This document shows positions 13,462 to 14,533 of a stretch of 14,533 nucleotides of DNA, one piece after another; positions within the stretch are counted from its first letter, which is position 1; the number at the start of each line of letters is the position of its first letter. The stretch is from assembly GCA_041263285.1 (NCBI GenBank), contig JBFSVS010000021.1, forward strand, positions 1 through 14,533, written 5' to 3'. Position numbers and translations under genes: made by a program. The notes beneath the pieces are model-generated. The model did not search any database and was not told where the DNA came from. It saw only the letters and a list, made by a program, of their open reading frames with translations. The DNA comes from Acidiparvus fluvialis. Lineage in GTDB: Bacteria; Acidobacteriota; Holophagae; Holophagales; Holophagaceae.

Positions 13462-14533
13462 ATGAGTAAACTTCGATTGATGACCCCGGGGCCAGCTGTT
13501 CTTCTCCCTGAATCGTTAGCCGCCGAAGGGGCTGCGAATTTTCATCATCGAGGATTGGAATTTAAAGCGTTGATGGGTCATTGTCAATCTCATCTTAGGA
13601 CCTTCATGGGCTTAGGTGCCAACGATTGGCCCCTGATTTTGACTGCGAGCGGAACAGGAGCCATGGAGGCTGCTTTTCTCAATGCTGTCAGTCCAGGAAG
13701 TTCGATTGCCGTCTTCCATGCAGGTCGCTACGGAGAGCGATGGATGGATTTTGCTAGAGCTCATCAAATCCATACCTATGAAATCACGGCACCCTATGGC
13801 CACACGTTTGATCTCGAAGAGGTAGAGCAATTACTTACCCGTGCTGCTTCTCTTAAGGCGGTATTTTTTCAAGATAACGAATCTTCCACGGGAACTCGCC
13901 ATCGTACACAAGAATTGGTTGCGTTGATACAACGCCACCAACCCCAAGCGCTCATTGTGGTAGACGCTATGACAGGATTGGGCGTGCACCCTCTCTCGAT
14001 AAAAGGCGGAATTGATGTATTAATTACAGGAAGTCAAAAGTCCATGGGGATACATCCGGGTCTTAGCTTGCTTGGCCTTTCTGAACGGTATCTAAATCAA
14101 CTTCACGAGCTGCATCTGCCACGGGTTTATTTTGACTTACGAAAAGAGTTTGAGGCACAGCAAAAGCAAGTAACGGCTTGGACACCTGCCATTGGTTTAA
14201 TGGGGGCTTTAGGAACCTCACTCGACCGTATCCATGGCCTGGGGGGAGCCCAAGTTCTTCAAGCCAATGCCAATCTCCTTGCCAATTCCCTCCGAGCAGC
14301 TCTTGATCATTGGGGAATACCTCTCTTTTCGAAGCACCCAGGTGATAGCGTCACAGCTTTTATACTTCCGGAGGCAGGGGCCTTTATCCAACGCCTCAAG
14401 GAGGAGGAAAATCTTGTGGTGGCTTCGGGCCAAGGTGTGCTCGAAGGCCAAATTCTTCGCATTGGCCACTTAGGTTTTATTTCAGCGAACGATATGGCTG
14501 CTACGATTACAGGAATCGAGAGAACCTTCTTAA
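13462..14533 (+). CDS. Class V PLP aminotransferase (alanine/serine-glyoxylate type), 3' end cut by window
   Basis: An uninterrupted frame of 357 codons from ATG 13462 runs off the window; the terminal TAA at 14531-14533 is out of frame. The product belongs to the class V aminotransferases, in the small branch with alanine-glyoxylate and serine-pyruvate aminotransferases and proteins misnamed soluble hydrogenase small subunit. Landmarks are the N-terminal LMTPGPAVLLP (6-16), FHHRGLEFKAL (27-37), the PLP phosphate site ASGTGAMEA (62-70), NESSTG (139-144), the cofactor-contacting D168 in VVDAMTGLG, and the Schiff-base lysine K193 in TGSQKSMGIHPGL. Most of the domain is present, and family lengths near 360-390 suggest only a short piece is missing. 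No strong ribosome binding site precedes the start; TCAGA/TCTGA (13438-13451) forms a small inverted repeat upstream. Homologues often precede serA and may serve in serine metabolism, which cannot be checked here. Confidence 0.88.
   Translation, partial: MSKLRLMTPGPAVLLPESLAAEGAANFHHRGLEFKALMGHCQSHLRTFMGLGANDWPLILTASGTGAMEAAFLNAVSPGSSIAVFHAGRYGERWMDFARAHQIHTYEITAPYGHTFDLEEVEQLLTRAASLKAVFFQDNESSTGTRHRTQELVALIQRHQPQALIVVDAMTGLGVHPLSIKGGIDVLITGSQKSMGIHPGLSLLGLSERYLNQLHELHLPRVYFDLRKEFEAQQKQVTAWTPAIGLMGALGTSLDRIHGLGGAQVLQANANLLANSLRAALDHWGIPLFSKHPGDSVTAFILPEAGAFIQRLKEEENLVVASGQGVLEGQILRIGHLGFISANDMAATITGIERTFL

Noticed and set aside
14218..14473. Two overlapping short frames, one per strand, near the right edge
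   Set aside because: Both are out of frame with the class V aminotransferase, whose conserved motifs continue without break through this stretch.
13462..14533. Possible frameshift in the aminotransferase, because the TAA at the window end is out of frame
   Set aside because: Translation from 13462 gives continuous family-like protein to the last complete codon; the gene simply continues past the window.
1..14533. Search for CRISPR arrays, tRNA or rRNA genes, insertion sequences and phage or defence genes
   Set aside because: Nothing of the kind is visible. Genes are tightly packed with housekeeping or metabolic functions, and the longest gene-free gap is 169 bases.

Overview
The window is a dense stretch of bacterial chromosome. 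It holds twelve complete genes and one that runs off the right edge. There is no RNA gene, insertion sequence, integrase, CRISPR array or phage gene. The host is most likely a Gram-negative bacterium, because it has a lipid A acyltransferase of the LpxL/HtrB type and a six-domain ribosomal protein S1. GC content looks moderate. I cannot assign a phylum from the sequence: the Fe-S operon is of the SufS-SufU kind best known from Gram-positives, which argues against an ordinary enteric-type proteobacterium and would fit one of the less studied Gram-negative lineages.

Left block, + strand, 1-5452. The tail of a SUF iron-sulfur cluster operon comes first: sufD, sufS, sufU and an NFU1-type nfu. These genes are coupled by overlaps of 4 and 8 bases and a gap of 2. 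A TAATG stop-start junction at bases 6-10 suggests that another gene, by analogy sufC, ends just inside the window. SufS mobilises sulfur from cysteine, SufU relays it, SufD belongs to the SufBCD scaffold, and Nfu probably carries the finished cluster. A leader of about 125 bases with a GC-rich hairpin then precedes rpsA (ribosomal protein S1), which ends in a textbook intrinsic terminator.

Middle block, 5453-10536. A small DinB/DUF1569-like protein gene on the + strand converges on a minus-strand series. In transcription order this series is an amino acid permease of the APC/cationic amino acid transporter type, an LpxL-like acyltransferase, greA, clpX and a 67-residue two-helix membrane protein. 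Gaps are 14, 42, 12 and 3 bases. A hairpin in the 42-base gap may separate permease-lpxL from greA-clpX-orf67. clpX has no clpP beside it here; it is linked to greA instead.

Right block, + strand, 10537-14533. A 169-base divergent intergenic region carries a candidate permease promoter and several copies of a TAAGAC motif. It is followed by a polytopic DUF1624/HGSNAT-like acyltransferase, a membrane-anchored GH113-like glycosidase 7 bases downstream, and a class V aminotransferase that is still open at the window end. The acyltransferase-glycosidase pair is the least explained part of the window and the best candidate for an undescribed small system, perhaps editing or acylating a cell-envelope glycan. 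That function is inference from fold families and adjacency only.
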